Assembly (NCBI GenBank): GCA_036558305.1
Contig: DATBFX010000481.1
Coordinates: forward strand, 1 to 43,641
Length of the DNA: 43,641 bases
Direction: 5' to 3'
From: DATBFX01 sp036558305
GTDB taxonomy: Bacteria > Chloroflexota > Chloroflexia > Thermomicrobiales > UBA6265
The position numbers and the translations under genes were made by a program. Under the pieces are notes generated by a model. The model saw nothing but the letters and a program-made list of their open reading frames with translations. It searched no databases and was not told where the DNA came from. Position 1 is the stretch's first letter. Each line of letters opens with the position of its first letter. Positions 1 to 7,866 of the stretch are shown piece after piece.

Positions 1-1026
1 GTCTCCCAGCGCCCAGGCTTCGAGATCGAGCGCCGGCGGAATCGCGTCCGGTCCGGCGGCCACCAGTTTCGCCAGCAGGACCGCGCCCTGGACGCGGGTG
101 ACCGCCTGACGGTGCGCAGCCGGCGACGCTTCACCGGCGAAGTCGGTGGGCCAGACGGCAACTGGTTCGATCAGGGAACGCGGTGGCAAAGGAACGCGCA
201 GACGGTCGTAAACGATCGGACCGTCGACGGGTCGCGCGTCGGCCAACGCGGCGATTGCCGCGGACGCGAGGGCGGTTCCGACACGCTCGACTTCGGCGAC
301 GTCCTGGCCGTGGCGGGTGAAGCGGGTGCTCACGTCGCCGGCCGCTCCGTTCGCGAAGAGGACGACCGGCGCCCGATCGTTGCGCGCCAGCGATGCCCGC
401 AACGATCGACGGAGGGCTCCCGGGAAGTCCGCGGAGACGAGCCGGCTTTCGGCCCCGAGGATCGTCGGGTGACAGGCGAAGTGGACTAACACCGCGCCGA
501 GGGCGTCGCCGGCCGCGCGCGCGGCCAACACCGAAAGGCGCGGGTCGGATGGGCCGGTCGGATCGTTGCGGTTGGCGGCCAGTCCGGTTGTCTGACTCGT
601 GCCGAAGATGAGTTCGACGGGTTCGAGCCGTTCGCCCGCGTCTCCGATCGCCGCCGCACAGGTGGCGACGAAGGCGGCGCGCAACGCTGGTGCGCCGCAA
701 TCGTCGTCGCCCGGGTGCAACCGCGGGACGACGCCGGCCGGACCGCCGTGGGTGTGCGAGGCACAAAGTACGAGGTCGGTCCGGTTCAGGCCCGCCGCCG
801 CCGCGACCTCATCGACGAGCGGGCTGTCCACCGCGGCGACGTCGGCGGCGACGATGACGACGCGGCGATCCTCGCGGGTGATGACCATCGCCCCGATCGT
901 CAACTCGTCGTGGCTCCCGCACGCGGGACCGGTTCGGGCCATGTAACCGGCCATCGGGGTGCCGATGGGGACCGGAAAGGCGCGAGCCGCGGCGCCGGCC
1001 AACCACCGGTCGGATCGCTCGCTCAT
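1..1026 (-). CDS. Neutral/alkaline ceramidase-like hydrolase, partial (C-terminus beyond window)
   Basis: The reading frame opens with ATG at 1026 and runs off the left edge, giving 342 visible codons. The N-terminal half carries the pattern of the neutral ceramidase N-terminal domain: TPMAGYMAR near residue 23, SHTHGGPAG at 90-98 and FACHPT near 181. The histidines of SHTHGGP and CHPT correspond to zinc ligands in that family. No signal peptide is visible, so it looks cytosolic. Its ATG overlaps the TGA of the kinase gene (ATGA), so the two are translationally coupled. In this amino-sugar operon it may release acyl or amide-linked groups from a glycoconjugate rather than act on ceramide; the substrate is inference. 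Confidence 0.8.
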   Translation of the reverse strand, partial: MSERSDRWLAGAAARAFPVPIGTPMAGYMARTGPACGSHDELTIGAMVITREDRRVVIVAADVAAVDSPLVDEVAAAAGLNRTDLVLCASHTHGGPAGVVPRLHPGDDDCGAPALRAAFVATCAAAIGDAGERLEPVELIFGTSQTTGLAANRNDPTGPSDPRLSVLAARAAGDALGAVLVHFACHPTILGAESRLVSADFPGALRRSLRASLARNDRAPVVLFANGAAGDVSTRFTRHGQDVAEVERVGTALASAAIAALADARPVDGPIVYDRLRVPLPPRSLIEPVAVWPTDFAGEASPAAHRQAVTRVQGAVLLAKLVAAGPDAIPPALDLEAWALGD

Positions 1027-2021
1027 GCCTCCACCGCCGGCAGACTCGCGGCGACGGTATCCAGCCAGGCGGCGTCGACCGGGCGGTCGACGGAGCGTGC
1101 CGCGATGATCAACCCCCCGACCGCGGGAGGAAAACGCGGTTCCCTCGGTTCGGCCATCGGCCAACCAGACCGAAGACTCGCCCGGAACGGATCGAGCAGG
1201 ACGTCGCCGGCGGCGAAGACCCCGCCGGTGAGGTAGACACCGACGGCGGCGGCGGGTGCGAAGAGTTGTCGGATCACGCCGAGCGCGGTCTGGGCCAACT
1301 CCTCGCCGGCCGCGCGCATGACGGCCAGGGCGGCGGCATCGCCGTCGCGGGCGGCCTGGGTGACCTTGGGTGCAAGCAAAGAAATCCGCTCCCGCGAGAA
1401 ACCGGCCGCGTAGACGACGCGGGTGATCTGGCGGATGGCGGCGATGCCGAAGTGCTCCTCGACGATCGCCTGCAGAGCGGTCGGTTCGCCGCGGCGGTCG
1501 TCGGCGCGGGCCGCCGCCGCGATGGCGCGGAGACCGACGTCGAAGGCGCTCCCTTCGTCGCCGAGGAGGAAGCCGTAGCCGCCGGCGATCGCTTCCCGCC
1601 CCTCGGCGGTGACGCCGTAGCCGATCGCCCCGCCGCCGGCGATCAGGACGACCCCCGGTTCCCCACCCGAGGCACCGGCCAGGTTGGTCACGTAGTCGGG
1701 CACGACGGTGACCTGCGGCGTGGCGAGGACCTCCCGCACGATCTGGAAGACGATCGGTGTCTGGGCGCCGCGGGCGGGAGCCCCGGTCAGCCCGAGACCG
1801 ATCGCCGCGACCGATTCGCCCGCAGCGCCGGCAGCCGCGAGTGCCGCCGCGATCGCGCCCTGGATCGCGGTCCGGTTCTTCTCGACGCCGCCCTCGATGT
1901 GGAAGTGGTCGGAGGGGCCGCCCCGGCCGGCGCCGAGGATCGTCCCGTCGAGCCGGGCAACCAGCGCCTTGGTGGCGGTCTGACCGCCGTCGACCGCGAG
2001 CAGCAGCGGCGCCTCTGCCAC
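1023..2021 (-). CDS. BadF/BadG/BcrA-type ATPase, probable N-acetylglucosamine/amino-sugar kinase
   Basis: This 332-residue protein starts with GTG, 4 bp after the SIS gene stops. It has the ASKHA phosphate-1 loop near the N-terminus (AVDGGQTATKAL, residues 9-20) and the adenosine-binding GGGAIGYG stretch mid-protein, plus a C-terminal LTGGVF motif. This is the layout of GlcNAc kinases of the BadF family, which phosphorylate the amino sugar at C6 with ATP. Placed between NanE plus SIS upstream and a ceramidase-like gene downstream, it most likely supplies the sugar 6-phosphate that NanE interconverts. The exact sugar (GlcNAc, ManNAc or MurNAc-derived) cannot be read from sequence. Confidence 0.85.
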   Translation of the reverse strand: MAEAPLLLAVDGGQTATKALVARLDGTILGAGRGGPSDHFHIEGGVEKNRTAIQGAIAAALAAAGAAGESVAAIGLGLTGAPARGAQTPIVFQIVREVLATPQVTVVPDYVTNLAGASGGEPGVVLIAGGGAIGYGVTAEGREAIAGGYGFLLGDEGSAFDVGLRAIAAAARADDRRGEPTALQAIVEEHFGIAAIRQITRVVYAAGFSRERISLLAPKVTQAARDGDAAALAVMRAAGEELAQTALGVIRQLFAPAAAVGVYLTGGVFAAGDVLLDPFRASLRSGWPMAEPREPRFPPAVGGLIIAARSVDRPVDAAWLDTVAASLPAVEA

Positions 2022-2025
2022 CGGG

Positions 2026-2775
2026 TTAGCCCTTGAGGAGCCGCAGGCGCGGCGCGTAGCGCGCGGCCAACTCGCGGTTGCGCTCGTCGCCGCCGGGGAT
2101 GTTCATGCTGACGATCACCGGCGGGCGCTGCCCGGCCGCCAACAACGCCTCCGTCGTCTGCGCCACGAGCGCGTTCATCAGCGCGGCACCGAGCGCGGTC
2201 GAAGCGGCGGCGACCGGCGCGTCGAGTCCGTCGAAGGTGAGAATCGCGTCCCCGACCGGGACCCGGCTGTCGACCGTCAGGTCCGCGACGTCGGCCAATT
2301 TCTTCCCCGACGAGTGGCGGGATGCGGCGTTCGCATAATTGGCGGCCGAGGTGATCGCGATCGTCGTCGCGCCCCGTTTCCCCGCTTCGATCGCCAGCTC
2401 GATCGGGACCGGGTTGATTCCGGAGTTGCTGACGACGACGACGATCTCGCCCGGGCGGACGTCGAACGAGTCGAGGATGACCGGGGCGTACCCCTCCGCG
2501 CGCTCGACCATCCCGGCCTTCAGCGTGCCGAAACTCGTCAGGTTGACGTCGAGCATGGCGTTGAAGGCGAAGAGACCGCCCGCCCGGTGGAACACCTCTT
2601 CCGCCATCATGTGCGAGTGGCCGCTGCCGAAGACGTGGACGACCCCGCCGGCACCGATGCAGGCGGCGATCAGCCCGGCCGCCGCCTCGATCTGGTCCCC
2701 TTGCGCGCGGACCTCGTCGAGCAGTTCGTCCAACCGGTCGAGGTAGCGATTGTAGGCTTTGGTCACCGCCCTCAC
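2026..2775 (-). CDS. SIS domain protein (sugar phosphate-binding, UPF0309-like)
   Basis: A 249-residue protein with one SIS fold. VHVFGSGHSHMMAEE (46-60) is the phosphosugar-binding turn and VVSNSGINP near 115 is the second serine-rich loop. Proteins of this size with the FGSGHSHM motif form the UPF0309 family, whose reaction is not established; an isomerase or etherase acting on a 6-phospho amino sugar fits the neighbours. The first possible start is GTG at 2775, which overlaps the nanE stop (GTGA); a second GTG at codon 4 is an alternative. It is the middle gene of the nanE-SIS-kinase-hydrolase run. Confidence 0.85.
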   Translation of the reverse strand: MRAVTKAYNRYLDRLDELLDEVRAQGDQIEAAAGLIAACIGAGGVVHVFGSGHSHMMAEEVFHRAGGLFAFNAMLDVNLTSFGTLKAGMVERAEGYAPVILDSFDVRPGEIVVVVSNSGINPVPIELAIEAGKRGATTIAITSAANYANAASRHSSGKKLADVADLTVDSRVPVGDAILTFDGLDAPVAAASTALGAALMNALVAQTTEALLAAGQRPPVIVSMNIPGGDERNRELAARYAPRLRLLKG

Positions 2776-2930
2776 CCCCTGACCCCCTCTCCCTTCCGAG
2801 GGAGAGGGGGAATCGTGTCGACGTCGCTGGTTGTCTCGATGTCCTTGGCGCCTGGCTCGGGCGGTCTCCCCTCTCCCTCGGAAGGGCCGGGTACCGGGAA
2901 CCCTCTGGGTGCGGTGGCGGCCGGGGGCGA
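2771..2930. repeat. CCCTCTCCC-type palindromic element inside the 3' end of nanE
   Basis: At 2783-2810 a perfect 11-bp stem (CCCCCTCTCCC and its complement) encloses a 6-nt loop. A second, related arm lies at about 2867-2930 (CCCCTCTCCCTCGGAAGG, then a GGTACC-containing stretch and GGGGGCGAGGG). The same core, CTCTCCCG-cgcac-CGGGAGAG, recurs at 23530-23556 and 32337-32359. Here the element is translated as the C-terminal tail of NanE and provides its stop codon. Confidence 0.75.
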
Positions 2931-3644
2931 GGGCGGTTCGAGCGCCGCGACAAACCGCGCCGTGATCGCCATCGGGTTCGTGATCGCCGTCCCGACCACG
3001 ACGAACAACGCGCCGATCTCAAGCGCCCTCCGCGCCGCCTCCGGTGTCCAGATCCTCCCCTCGGCAAAGACCGGTACGGTCGAGAGCGAAACCAAACACT
3101 CCAGGAGCGCAAAGTCCGGCCCGTCCTGTTTCGGACTGTCGGGTGTGTAACCGCTGAGGGTCGTGCCGACCGCATCGACGCCGCAGTCGATGGCGTAGCG
3201 CGCGTGCTCCGGGGTGTCGACGTCGGCCAGGGCGGCGCCGCCGGCCGCGTGGATGGCGGCGACGACGTCGCGGAGGGAGTCGCCGCCCGGACGCCGACGC
3301 GGCGTCCCATCGAGGGCGACCAGTTCGGCGCCGGCCGCGATTACCGCGCGGGCGCTTTCGGCCGCGGGGGTGATGAAGAGGGAGCCGTCGGGTTGCTTGA
3401 CTTTGCGGATACCCATGATCGGGACGGTCGATCCGAGCGCGGACCGGATGGCAGCGATGTCGTCTTCGCCGTCGGCGCGGATGCCGACGGCACCGCCGCG
3501 GATCGCCGCCTGGGCCATCGCCGCCATGAAAAGGGGGCCGTGGAGCGGATTGTCCTCCCTGGCCTGGCAGGAAGCGACCAGACCGCCGGCGAGGCGGCGG
3601 AGCGCCGCGTCGGCGCGTTCGCGTTGGTGCGTCACGTCGTTCAC
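2772..3644 (-). CDS. nanE: N-acetylmannosamine-6-phosphate 2-epimerase with repeat-derived C-terminal tail
   Basis: NanE converts ManNAc-6-P to GlcNAc-6-P in sialic acid and amino-sugar catabolism. The TIM-barrel signature is clear: GLVASCQARE near residue 21, MGIRKVK near 77, ALDGTPRRRP near 110, GTTLSGYT, and FAEGRIWTPE toward the end. The start is GTG at 3644, whose G is also the last base of the permease TAG stop; a second GTG nine bases later is possible. The normal barrel ends near residue 235. A further 55 residues, rich in Pro, Gly and Glu, are read through a repeat element (see 2771-2930), so the protein is 290 residues where about 225-235 is usual. Confidence 0.9.
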   Translation of the reverse strand: MNDVTHQRERADAALRRLAGGLVASCQAREDNPLHGPLFMAAMAQAAIRGGAVGIRADGEDDIAAIRSALGSTVPIMGIRKVKQPDGSLFITPAAESARAVIAAGAELVALDGTPRRRPGGDSLRDVVAAIHAAGGAALADVDTPEHARYAIDCGVDAVGTTLSGYTPDSPKQDGPDFALLECLVSLSTVPVFAEGRIWTPEAARRALEIGALFVVVGTAITNPMAITARFVAALEPPSPPAATAPRGFPVPGPSEGEGRPPEPGAKDIETTSDVDTIPPLPRKGEGVRG

Positions 3645-4094
3645 TATCCCTTGACGCCCGACGTCGTCAGCGCCTCGATGAAGTTGCGCTGGAGCACGAG
3701 GAAGACGATCAGGACCGGCAGCATGGCGAGGAAGGCGACCGCCATCAACTGCGGGTAGTTCGTGCCGTAGGAACTCTCGAAGAGGGCGATCCCGAGCGGG
3801 AGCGTGCGGTAGCTCTCGTCGGTCGTGACCAGGAGCGGCCAGAAGAAACTGTCCCAATTCCACATGAAGATGAAGATCGCCAGCGACGAGAGGGCGGTCC
3901 GGCTCATCGGCAGGACGATACCGAGGAAGATGCGCGGTTCGCTGCTGCCGTCGAGCCGCGCCGCGTCGAGCAGGTCGTCGGGGATCGCGAGCATGTGCTG
4001 GCGCATCAGGAAGATGCCGAAAGCGCTGGTGCCGGCCGGGATGATGAGACCCAGGTAGGAGTCGACCCAACCGCGGTTCTTGACGAGGATGAAC
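3644..4094 (-). pseudogene. Sugar ABC transporter permease (MalG type), N-terminal half missing
   Basis: The frame from about 4094 down to the TAG at 3644 encodes the back half of a carbohydrate permease. It begins at FILVKNRGWVDSYLGL, continues through GTSAFGIFLMRQHM and the cytoplasmic EAA-like loop (DDLLDAARLDG), and ends with the last two membrane spans. A full protein would be about 280 residues; about 150 remain. Upstream of FILVKN the expected membrane segments are absent and the sequence switches within a few bases to the solute-binding protein gene in another frame. There is no own start codon in a sensible place. This is one half of a deletion junction, or less likely an assembly misjoin. 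Confidence 0.85.
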
Positions 4095-4095
4095 C

Positions 4096-4737
4096 GGCGT
4101 GCAGGTAGAGGAAGTCGAACCCGCGCCGCGTCAAGGTGTCGCCGTCCTTGGTGACCAGTTTCTGCCCCTGCGCCCCGACGTCTTCCCACGTCTTCGGCGA
4201 GGCGTTCGGGTCGAGTCCGACCTCCTGGAAGGCGGTCACGTTGAACTCGCTGGGCAGACCGTAGACCTTGCCGTCGGCCAGCGACCCTTCGAGCGCGCCG
4301 GGGATGTAGGCGGCCTGCAACTCCTCGGCCGAGGCGTAGCCGACGCCGGCCGGATCGAGCGGCTGCACCAACCCCTTCGGGATGTAGATGGACCGCATCT
4401 GGTTGTCGTCCATGTTGATGACGTCCGGACCGGTCCCGGTGCCCATCGAGGTCAGCATCTTCGTCGCGAAGTCGTTGTTCGGGATGATGTCGTACTGGAC
4501 CTCGATGGTCGGATTTTCTTGCTGGAACTGCTCGATCAGCTTCTTGTTGAGATCGACCATCGGCGGGTGGGTGTGCGTCCAGAACTTGATCGTGACCTTG
4601 TCCTGCGCGCTCGCCCGCCCGACGCCCCGCGCCGCGGCGCCAAGGACGAGCGGCGTCGCCGCCAACCCCTGCGCAAACCGCCGCCGCGTGATCCGCTTCG
4701 ACCCGATCCGGTTCGCCACCTCCTCACCCCTGGACAT
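4096..4737 (-). pseudogene. Extracellular sugar-binding protein of ABC transporter, C-terminal half missing
   Basis: ATG at 4737 follows a strong ribosome site (AAAAGGAGGCGAGG). Residues 1-45 form a Tat-type signal peptide with an RRRFAQGL motif and an ASAQD cleavage region. The mature part (FWTHTHPP, DVINMDDNQ, YGLPSEFN) is typical of family 1 solute-binding proteins. Homology stops at GFDFLYLHAG near 4098, about residue 213, where a protein of about 430 is expected. From there the frame reads 28 unrelated residues to a stop at 4006. The missing piece would include the binding-protein C-terminus, the first permease and half of the second, roughly 2 kb. Confidence 0.85.
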
Positions 4738-4757
4738 CCTCGCCTCCTTTTCTCGAA

Positions 4758-4850
4758 GTCGTCAGTCGTTAGTCGTCAGTCGTCAGGACGTCTTGTCCGT
4801 CTGTCCGTCTGTCCGTCTGTCCGTCTCGCTAACGACTGACGACTGACGAA
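4758..4850. repeat. Element A: inverted GTCGTCA heptamer arrays with an inner GTCCGTCT octamer array
   Basis: The left arm at 4758-4786 is four tandem copies of GTCGTCA (one is GTCGTTA). The right arm at 4829-4850 is its inverted complement, three copies. The spacer holds four exact copies of GTCCGTCT at 4795-4826. The element lies between the transporter remnant's ribosome site and the GntR stop codon, 34 bp from the latter. It shares architecture with elements B-F in this window. Confidence 0.9.
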
Positions 4851-4884
4851 TTTCCGCACCTCGCTGCCGCTCTCCTCCTTTCGT

Positions 4885-5625
4885 CTACTCGTGCCCGCGC
4901 ACCATGCGCGTGTAGAACCGGTACTTGTCGCCCCGGTAGACCGAGGTGGCGTACTCGATGGGTTGATTGCGCCGGGTGGCGGTAACGCGGCGGGTGCGGA
5001 GGACCGGACTGCCGACCACCACCTCCAGGAGCCGGGCTTCCTCGTCGCCGGCGAGATCGGCTTCCAACTCCTGCTCGGCTTCGAGCGGAGGCACGTCGTA
5101 GGCGATCTCGAGCAGGCGGTAGAGCGAGTCGTGCTCAAGGTCGTTGGCGAGCAGGCGCTCGCAGCCGATGAAACTGACGCAGGAGGTTTCGACGGCGAGC
5201 GGTTCGGCGTCGGCCAACCGCAACCGGCGCAGGCGGAAGACGGGTTGCCCGATCTTGATGCGGAGTCGCTCGGCGGTGACCTCGTCGGCGGGCCACATCT
5301 CCGCGGTGAGGACCTTCGCCCCCGGTCGCTGCTCGCGCGCCCGCATGTCCTCGGTGAAACCGGTCAGGCGCAGGAGTTGCTGGGCGATCTTCGGCCGCCC
5401 GACGTAGGTGCCTTTGCCCTGCTCGCGGTAGAGCAGCCCTTCGTTGACCAACTCGGTGACCGACTGGCGCGCCGTCATCCGGCTGATGCCGTAGCGTTCG
5501 CAGAGCTCGCGCTCGGAGGGGATGAGAGTGCCCGCCGCCCATTCGCCGCTGCGGATGCGGTCGCGGATGATCTCCTTGAGTTGGTAGTAGCGCGGCAGCG
5601 GACCGTTCTTGACGCTCTCGACCAT
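4885..5625 (-). CDS. GntR-family transcriptional regulator (HutC/NagR subfamily)
   Basis: This 246-residue protein has an N-terminal winged helix-turn-helix (residues 10-80; IPSERELCERYGISRMTARQ is the recognition region) and a C-terminal UTRA effector domain (about 97-240). NagR, DasR and related members bind phosphorylated amino sugars and repress uptake and catabolic genes. It is the first gene of the minus-strand amino-sugar locus and precedes the transporter remnant, so it is the probable local repressor and probably controls itself through the site at 5719-5735. The effector is inferred to be an amino-sugar phosphate. Confidence 0.9.
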   Translation of the reverse strand: MVESVKNGPLPRYYQLKEIIRDRIRSGEWAAGTLIPSERELCERYGISRMTARQSVTELVNEGLLYREQGKGTYVGRPKIAQQLLRLTGFTEDMRAREQRPGAKVLTAEMWPADEVTAERLRIKIGQPVFRLRRLRLADAEPLAVETSCVSFIGCERLLANDLEHDSLYRLLEIAYDVPPLEAEQELEADLAGDEEARLLEVVVGSPVLRTRRVTATRRNQPIEYATSVYRGDKYRFYTRMVRGHE

Positions 5626-5718
5626 CGCTCACTCGCGAGACGGGGTGCCCCCTCGGCCAACGGACAGACGGGCGGGCTTGGTTCGTTCAGCAGCGTTGAC
5701 GACCGGTCGTGCGGTCGT

Positions 5719-5770
5719 CTGGTTGTCTGTACCAGTTATCGTAGCATACGCCCTGGTGTCCGAATGTCAA
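5719..5770 (-). promoter_or_regulatory. Sigma-70 type promoter and candidate operator of the gntR locus
   Basis: On the minus strand TTGACA (5770-5765) and TATGCT (5748-5743) are separated by 16 bp. Starting 7 bp downstream, over the predicted start site, is a palindrome with 5-bp arms, CTGGT and ACCAG, around 7 bp (5719-5735). It resembles the TGGT...ACCA half-sites used by NagR/DasR-type GntR regulators, though the spacing is wider than usual. A second inverted GACGACC/GGTCGTC pair lies next to it at about 5700-5718. Confidence 0.6.
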
Positions 5771-5774
5771 GACC

Positions 5775-5994
5775 TTAACCTTGTTCGTTGGTCATCGTCC
5801 AGTGCGAAGCGTTGACGACGACCTCCGTCGCCCCGCCGGCCGGGTACCCCCTGGGTGCCGCCCTCGACCGCGGCGTTGACGTCGTCGGTCATCATCCCCC
5901 GCATCCATTCCCAGTGCGGTCGACCGAACATCAACTCGGTCGTGGTGGTGGCGCCGGTGACCCCCTCGGCGTCGGCGGAGATGAGGATGCGCAT
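5775..5994 (-). pseudogene. M55 D-aminopeptidase (DppA-like) remnant, frameshifted and truncated
   Basis: From ATG at 5994, preceded by a GGGAGG ribosome site, the frame gives MRILISADAEGVTG, then MMTDDVNAAVEGG, the start of the M55 family. After a GGGTACC-containing stretch near 5840-5855 homology continues in another frame as GATEVVVNASHWTMTN, where the family normally has a VVVNDSHW stretch, and then stops at TAA (5777-5775). About 65 of some 270 residues remain. The break coincides with a GGGTACC...CTGGGTGC motif that is also found in the repeat at 2889-2915. D-aminopeptidases fit a peptidoglycan or amino-sugar scavenging locus, so this was probably once part of the operon's neighbourhood. 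Confidence 0.75.
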
Positions 5995-6098
5995 GCGGAA
6001 CCTCCCACGGGAAACGGGGCAGACCGAACCGGCAGCGGCGGCGATTCTCGCCGCATCGCCGCCACCCGGCAACTCCGCTCTTCTGCGCCAAACCCTGA

Positions 6099-6132
6099 GA
6101 GCGGAGCCCGGTCATGTACCGGGTGTCCGCTC
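6099..6132. repeat. Strong interrupted hairpin downstream of the 6199-6693 gene
   Basis: GAGCGGA (6099-6105) and CCCGGT (6107-6112) pair with ACCGGG (6118-6123) and TCCGCTC (6126-6132) around a 5-nt loop. It lies between two minus-strand genes. There is no T run, so a role as intrinsic terminator is not supported, but it could stabilise a 3' end. Confidence 0.55.
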
Positions 6133-6198
6133 ATGTCTTCGGCAATCGGGGGATTGGGAGAGGGGAGGGTGCCAGCCCTCGGGACGGCACGCGGCCGC

Positions 6199-6693
6199 TC
6201 ACGCCGCCTGACGCGGAGATTCGCGGCGAGGAGTCAATCGGATCGGCGTCGGCAGCCTTTGGGGTTGGACGCCGGCCGCGGCCGAGGGCGAGCGGGGGAA
6301 TTGGTGCCCGGCGATTTCCAGGTACGATCGTCGCGCGCCGGTGTCGTCGCGCTCAACCGGCGTTGGCCGGCGGGCCGATCGACCGCGGAAGAGGAAAGCG
6401 ACGGAGGCGAGACCAACGGCAACGATTGGCAACCAGGAGAGGAAAGCGGCCGCCGAACCGATCACCGATTCGGCGGCCGTAAAGAGGGGAAGGAGACCCG
6501 GCGCCTCGAGGCGCCGCAGCAGCTGCATCGTCCACAGGTCGACGACGGTGTGGGGGTGGACGATGGCGTCGATGAGGAGGAACATCAGCGTCAGGCCGAC
6601 GGCGAGACTGATGGCCCGGCGACCCGGTCGCGGCAGATTCCGCGCCGGGGCAACGGCGTTGCGGAAGGTGTCGTGACGGATGTCGAGGGCCAT
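6199..6693 (-). CDS. Small membrane protein, possibly a truncated PAP2-type phosphatase
   Basis: The start at ATG 6693 is chosen for its GGAGCGGGATC ribosome site; upstream codons are non-coding in character. The 164-residue product has two membrane spans (about residues 25-45 and 65-95), with VVDLWTMQLLRRLEAP between them, which resembles the N-terminal part of PAP2 phosphatases. The catalytic PAP2 motifs (KX6RP, PSGH, SRX5H) are absent. The last 50 residues are Pro/Arg/Ser-rich and unlike any domain I recognise. It may be a decayed PAP2 gene or an unrelated small membrane protein. Confidence 0.45.
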   Translation of the reverse strand: MALDIRHDTFRNAVAPARNLPRPGRRAISLAVGLTLMFLLIDAIVHPHTVVDLWTMQLLRRLEAPGLLPLFTAAESVIGSAAAFLSWLPIVAVGLASVAFLFRGRSARRPTPVERDDTGARRSYLEIAGHQFPRSPSAAAGVQPQRLPTPIRLTPRRESPRQAA

Positions 6694-6942
6694 GATCCCG
6701 CTCCTTTCGCGGCTCCTCGGCGTCGGTGCCGCGCTGTGCCGCAAGGGTCTCCGGTGGTGCGTCGGCGTCGGGTCGGTTCCCGGATGACCCTTCGCAGATA
6801 GAACGCCGCAACCGCCGGCGTGTGAGACGCAAACGGGTCTTTTCGGAGATGGTTTAGGGACGAACGTATCGGCCCAGGGCACCACCGCGGTACCCGTCGC
6901 GCGGGTGATCCGAACGCGATTCCTCGTTGTGAGATGGAGCCG

Positions 6943-7572
6943 TTACAGCAGGCCGCAGGGATCGACCGCGGTATTCCGCGGGCGCCGCAGCCCCCGCACG
7001 ACCAGCGTGATCACCACCACGGCCACGATCGCCGGCACCACGAAAATGCCGAGGCGATGGACCCGTTCGATCGGGTCGATGACCGTATTGACCCGTTGCC
7101 GCAGCACGTAGCCGAGGAAGAGCGGCGTCCCGGCCCAGAGGATCGCCCCCGGCGTCGCGCCGACGAGGAAATGCGGGGTGGGCATCCGCAGGAGTCCGAC
7201 CGCCGCGGTGAACGGCATCCGGGCCAGCGGCAACAGGCGCCCGCCGGCGACGATCGCGACGTCCTTCGGGGCCGACCGACCGACCCGGCCCCGCCAGCGT
7301 TCGATCGCCTCCATCGCGCCGAGCCGGCAGAGGACCCGCGCGCCCCAGCCTCGACCGCCGCTGCGCCCGAGCAGGAACAGCGTCGTCGTGCCGGCGAGAT
7401 CGGCGAGGGCGACGATCGCCACCGCTGTCACCAACCCCTCGGGCGAATGCACCGCCGTCGCACCGGCGAGGAGGAGGGCGACCTCGAACGGAATCCCGGT
7501 CGGCACGCCCAGCTCGGTAATGAAGACCAGCAGGGCGACCAACGGAACTCCGTGACCGACGACGAAATCCAT
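6943..7572 (-). CDS. DedA family (VTT domain) membrane protein
   Basis: A 209-residue integral membrane protein with the DedA/SNARE-associated layout. An N-terminal hydrophobic region holds the acidic ELGVPTGIPFEVALLLAG re-entrant stretch, and a second re-entrant region holds GGRLLPLARMPFTAAVGLLR with the conserved arginines. Two C-terminal membrane helices follow. DedA proteins act in lipid flipping and membrane homeostasis; the substrate here is unknown. The ATG at 7572 begins directly with MDFVVGHG. The gene stands alone, separated from its neighbours by 250 and 560 bp. Confidence 0.85.
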   Translation of the reverse strand: MDFVVGHGVPLVALLVFITELGVPTGIPFEVALLLAGATAVHSPEGLVTAVAIVALADLAGTTTLFLLGRSGGRGWGARVLCRLGAMEAIERWRGRVGRSAPKDVAIVAGGRLLPLARMPFTAAVGLLRMPTPHFLVGATPGAILWAGTPLFLGYVLRQRVNTVIDPIERVHRLGIFVVPAIVAVVVITLVVRGLRRPRNTAVDPCGLL

Positions 7573-7664
7573 CGAAACGGACCTCTACTCGACCATAACC
7601 GCCATCGCAGACGATTCATGGGTTAACGTTGCAACGGTAGTTGACCACTTTGGGCGACGACTGT

Positions 7665-7707
7665 CAAGGCCCGGCACGGAGGCGAACGCCGCGAGCCGGG
7701 TGCCTTG
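7665..7707. repeat. Imperfect hairpin upstream of dedA
   Basis: CAAGGCCCGGC (7665-7675) pairs with GCCGGGTGCCTTG (7695-7707) with small bulges, and the loop contains a further small stem. It lies in the 562-bp gene-free stretch 7573-8134. No promoter or U run is obvious. Confidence 0.4.
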
Positions 7708-7781
7708 CTGATACGTTGCGATTTTCGTGCCGAGTGCGTCCTGGGCGGGTCGCCGGTGGAATGGGGAAGCGCGGACCATAA

Positions 7782-7866
7782 TCGTAGGGGCGCTGCTTGC
7801 GGCGCCCGTCTCAAGAACGCGAACGCCGCCACCATGTAGAGGGCGCCGCGAGCAGCGCCCCTACGA
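7782..7866. repeat. Element L: 26-bp inverted repeat (GTAGGGGCGC type)
   Basis: The arms at 7782-7807 and 7841-7866 match at 25 of 26 positions in inverted orientation (outer part TCGTAGGGGCGCTGCT), separated by 33 bp. The outer motif GTAGGGGCGC...GCGCCCCTAC is of a kind dispersed between genes in many bacterial genomes. An ORF can be read through it but has no domain and is a by-product of the repeat. Confidence 0.85.

Noticed and set aside
4758..4850. Tandem repeat arrays as CRISPR
   Set aside because: Units are 7-8 bp, directly abutting with no unique spacers, and no cas genes are present.
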